DNA of 64,000 nt. Origin: Acidimicrobiia bacterium. Lineage in GTDB: Bacteria; Actinomycetota; Acidimicrobiia; Spongiisociales; ZC4RG35. Below the pieces are notes generated by a model that had not been told where the DNA came from, made no database searches, and saw only the letters and a list, made by a program, of their open reading frames with translations. The stretch lies in NCBI GenBank assembly GCA_028285585.1, contig JANQOU010000005.1, forward strand, positions 48,055-112,054, written 5' to 3'. Of this stretch, positions 61,425 to 64,000 are shown piece by piece. The number at the start of each line of letters is the position of its first letter. Position 1 is the first letter of the stretch. A program made the translations under genes and the position numbers.

Positions 61425-62708
61425 GTGAACCGAGAACGTCTCCATTCCATCTCCCACGTTCTCTTTCTGACCCTTGTGGCTGTGCTGCCACTGCACACCG
61501 TCTTCTTCAGAGTGGAGATCGCCTGGAAGCCGTGGCTGATCCTCCTCGTCGTCGTGGCGTCGCTCGACTTGCTTGCCTCAGAGGGGTTCCCTTGGTCGCG
61601 TCGAGTTTCTACCGGCTTGGCCATCTTCCTGGCGTCTGTGTTGGTTTCGTGGCCAGGGCTCCCGTTGACCAGTGTCTTCTGGCGGCTTTGGCTGGCGCTT
61701 CTGGCAGGAGCCCTTCTTCTCTTGGTCACAGCTCGCCATGGCAGGCAACTCGACGCCGTTCTCCGGGTGGTGTTCTGGTCAGGTGCGGCCATGGGTGTCA
61801 CCGCTTTCTTTGTCAGCCTGGCGACCAACGGCTCCTTTGGAGTAGAAGCGGTGGCTGCGCTGAATGATGTCCCTTTTGTTGAGAGGATCAACAAGCCCGC
61901 ATATTTGTCTAGCGGCTTCATCGCCGTCACCAACTGGCATCAGGATCCTGGATATGCCGCCCTTTGGGCGAATGTCTGGCTGCTGCTCTCGGTTGTCGCC
62001 TGGCGCAGGGGCGTGGTGAGGGCACCGGCGTGGGTAGGGCCCGTCGTCATCGGCAGTCTCGCCGCCGCGACGGTTCTCACATACTCGAGGACTGGTTGGA
62101 TCGGGCTGCTCGCCGCTGTCGCGGTCTTGGTCCTGGTAGCTCAAAAAGAGGGTCGCCGCTCCTTGCGCGCTACTGCGAAACTGCTGTGGGCGGGTGCGCT
62201 GGTGGCAGTGGCGCTGATCGCCATCCAGATACTGCTCGACCCCCGAGATGTCGGTGGTGACATCCTGGTGGCTCTTGGGTTCAGGCTGGATTACCTCGGC
62301 GAACTGGGGTTCATTGATCTTGGGACTGAGGGTGTCGTCGATCCGGGCCTTGTTGTTGCCGACAATCGCCTCGACGTGTGGCGGGAATATTGGAGTCTCT
62401 TTCTCGACAGCCCAGTGCGCGGGATCGGGCTGGGAACCGGTTGGGGCAGAGCGGGTCTGCAAGAGCCACACAACATGTGGCTGCAGATCCTCGCGGAGAC
62501 CGGCCTCGTCGGACTGACCGGATTCGGAGCTTTGCTGGCCAGTCTCGGTCGCGGCGGGGGTCGGGTGGCGGCCGCGGGGTTGGTTGTTGTCGCTCTAGCC
62601 GCCATGAGTCAGACGGTCCTCTTCGAGCCGGTGCTCTGGTTCTGTCTCGGCCTTTGGGTAGCCGGCACCTTGGGCGAAGATGAAACAGGGGGATCTCAGC
62701 GGGCATGA
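61425..62708 (+). CDS. O-antigen-ligase-like membrane protein (Wzy_C/WaaL family)
   Basis: A 427-residue polytopic protein with 10-12 helices. The family signature is in the large loop and after it: 'NRLDVWREYWSLFLDSPVRGIGLGTGWGR' (partly quoted), then 'EPHNMWLQILAETGLVGLTGF' (the conserved His of ligases and polymerases). It would join or polymerise the exported glycan outside the cell. GTG start; TAACCT lies upstream. The stop overlaps the next ATG. Confidence 0.85.
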   Translation: MNRERLHSISHVLFLTLVAVLPLHTVFFRVEIAWKPWLILLVVVASLDLLASEGFPWSRRVSTGLAIFLASVLVSWPGLPLTSVFWRLWLALLAGALLLLVTARHGRQLDAVLRVVFWSGAAMGVTAFFVSLATNGSFGVEAVAALNDVPFVERINKPAYLSSGFIAVTNWHQDPGYAALWANVWLLLSVVAWRRGVVRAPAWVGPVVIGSLAAATVLTYSRTGWIGLLAAVAVLVLVAQKEGRRSLRATAKLLWAGALVAVALIAIQILLDPRDVGGDILVALGFRLDYLGELGFIDLGTEGVVDPGLVVADNRLDVWREYWSLFLDSPVRGIGLGTGWGRAGLQEPHNMWLQILAETGLVGLTGFGALLASLGRGGGRVAAAGLVVVALAAMSQTVLFEPVLWFCLGLWVAGTLGEDETGGSQRA

Positions 62709-64000
62709 ACGCCCGCCGACCGAAGATAACCTTCTCCTCAAGGCACCAGATGAATCCTCCGATACAGCGACTGATGCGTCGATGGGTGTCTTTGGTGGCG
62801 TCGCTGAGTCTCATGACCAGTGTCTTTGTCTTTGTCGTGCCTGAGCCAGCTCAGGCCAGCACCACCATCAACGGGAGTGGACTCGTCTATGGCGGCATCT
62901 ACTCGGAGGAGTTCTTCGCAGGGGCGGATCTGGACGCTCTCGCTTCAGCAACGGGGAAGCGGGCGACCTTTGGTGGGACCTTCCACAGTGTTGATGAGAA
63001 CCCGGGGTGGGCGCCAACCAACGGATCCTGGTCGAACACACGGGAGATTCTCGACGAGGTCTGGAAGGGGAAGGCGACACCGTTTGCCAATCTGAGCATC
63101 CCGGCTTCTGCATCTTCGATCGCATCCGGATCCTGGGACACCAGGATTCATCAATGGGCGTCTCACCTCGAGTTGTATCTCGACAAGGGTGGAGGGAGAA
63201 GTCTGGTCTTGGCTCCCCTTCAGGAGATGAACGGGACGTGGACTCCGTACGGGTGCGACTCTTCCAACTTCAAGAACGCCTTCAAGCGAATAGTTGACAT
63301 AGTCCGGGGGAGGGGCATCGATGAGACTCAAGTGCGCTTCGCCTTCGCTCCTAACGGGTGGACCAGCCCAGGGTGCGGCTCGATCTCCAGCTACTACCCC
63401 GGTGACAGCTACGTCGACGTGATCGGAATCTCCGCATACAGGTGGAACGGCTCCGACTCGGTGTACCAGGTGATGGGAGGCACCGTCGATTCACTGGCTT
63501 CTCTCTACCCAACCAAACCGGTGATCATCGCTCAGACCGCCGCCTGGCCTTCGGGGAGCAAGGCGCAGTGGATCCGTGACATGTTCGCATGGGCATCGTC
63601 GAATCCGAATGTCGTCGCGGTCGTCTACTTCAACTTCGACAAGTCCTCGACTGCCGGCGAGACCGACTGGCGAGTTTGGATACCGCCCACGGTGAACTCG
63701 GGATGGAAAGACGGGATGCTGGCGTCCGGCACGGCTTACCAATGGCCGCTGTCCGACTGGTTCCAGGCCGGGCCACTCAACCTGAGTCTGACGTCGGGGG
63801 TGACCCTCTGCCACGGTGATCCCGACTGTGACTCGGTGGCCTTCCAGGATGCAGGCGGCCTGTTCCAGGTTTGGGACAAAGCAACCAACGCCGTCGTCGA
63901 TACCTCTTTCTTTTTTGGGAATCCGGGTGATGTGGCGTTTTCTGGTGATTGGGATTGTGATGGTGTGGACACGTTGGGTCTCTACCGGCGGGCTGACGGC
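62705..64000 (+). CDS. Secreted GH26-like protein with propeller repeat, 3'-partial
   Basis: 432 codons to the window edge. The ATG overlaps the ligase stop (ATGA). A signal peptide ends in PEPAQAS near residue 57. A TIM-barrel domain follows with GH26 traits: 'LVLAPLQEMNGTWTPYG' (acid/base Glu), 'VDVIGISAYRW', but the strand expected to carry the nucleophile Glu reads 'PVIIAQTAAWPSG' with Gln. From about residue 370 the propeller repeat starts ('FFFGNPGDVAFSGDWDCDGVDT'). It may cut or only bind the glycan made by this locus. Confidence 0.8.
   Translation, partial: MNARRPKITFSSRHQMNPPIQRLMRRWVSLVASLSLMTSVFVFVVPEPAQASTTINGSGLVYGGIYSEEFFAGADLDALASATGKRATFGGTFHSVDENPGWAPTNGSWSNTREILDEVWKGKATPFANLSIPASASSIASGSWDTRIHQWASHLELYLDKGGGRSLVLAPLQEMNGTWTPYGCDSSNFKNAFKRIVDIVRGRGIDETQVRFAFAPNGWTSPGCGSISSYYPGDSYVDVIGISAYRWNGSDSVYQVMGGTVDSLASLYPTKPVIIAQTAAWPSGSKAQWIRDMFAWASSNPNVVAVVYFNFDKSSTAGETDWRVWIPPTVNSGWKDGMLASGTAYQWPLSDWFQAGPLNLSLTSGVTLCHGDPDCDSVAFQDAGGLFQVWDKATNAVVDTSFFFGNPGDVAFSGDWDCDGVDTLGLYRRADG

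Noticed and set aside
1..64000. Prophage, integrative element or transposon
   Set aside because: No integrase, transposase, terminase or att-like direct repeats could be recognised; gene order is of the housekeeping and surface-glycan type.

Overview
The window is about 64 kb of high-GC, gene-dense DNA. It suggests an actinobacterium, most likely of the Acidimicrobiia type (inference). The signs are: GTG and TTG start codons used freely, start/stop overlaps everywhere, apparently leaderless transcripts (a TANNNT hexamer 6-8 nt before the start codon), two F420-type luciferase-like oxidoreductases, mycothiol-synthase-like tandem GNAT proteins, SufU-type Fe-S assembly, and secreted proteins with 'GNPGD..GDFNGDG' propeller-like repeats. 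I found no tRNA, rRNA, CRISPR array, integrase or transposase.

Layout. 0-5.1 kb: a partial DoxX-like protein, secreted and small membrane proteins, a tandem pair of two-domain GNAT proteins, and a PEBP lipoprotein. 5.2-9.9 kb: a RibD-like reductase, a class III aminotransferase, a group 2 sigma factor and an exported glycoside-hydrolase-like protein. 9.9-20.1 kb: housekeeping genes, with two suf gene groups (sufD-Rieske-sufC and sufC-sufS-sufU) on either side of an M42 peptidase, fumC and cysDNC. 20.1-26.6 kb: a TetR/LLM/LLM/YbaK operon facing a long acyl-CoA dehydrogenase across an intergenic region with a 49-bp perfect palindrome, then small genes. 26.7-32.2 kb: a lipoate operon of E3, E2, a single-ORF LipB-LipA fusion and an M24 peptidase.

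32.3-37.6 kb is the most unusual part. It is a tightly packed cassette encoding a VanW/propeller secreted protein, a MauE-like membrane protein, a Tat-exported cysteine-rich protein resembling the methylamine dehydrogenase light chain fused to propeller-like repeats, a MauD-like thioredoxin, and two or three unrecognised genes. No MauB or MauG gene is present, so this looks like a mau-derived disulfide/maturation system put to another use.

37.7-64 kb is a surface-polysaccharide locus. It holds many glycosyltransferases (three large or multi-domain), UDP-GlcNAc 2-epimerase, GDP-mannose dehydratase with a GDP-fucose-synthase-like partner, a Wzm/Wzt ABC exporter, an O-antigen-ligase-like protein, a decayed GT4 remnant, and a secreted GH26-like protein carrying the same propeller repeat and running off the window end.

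Two regulatory observations stand out. Both suf groups share a 21-bp promoter-overlapping motif (18/21 identical) with dyad symmetry. A 50-bp element with a covarying 9-bp stem occurs at two convergent gene ends.
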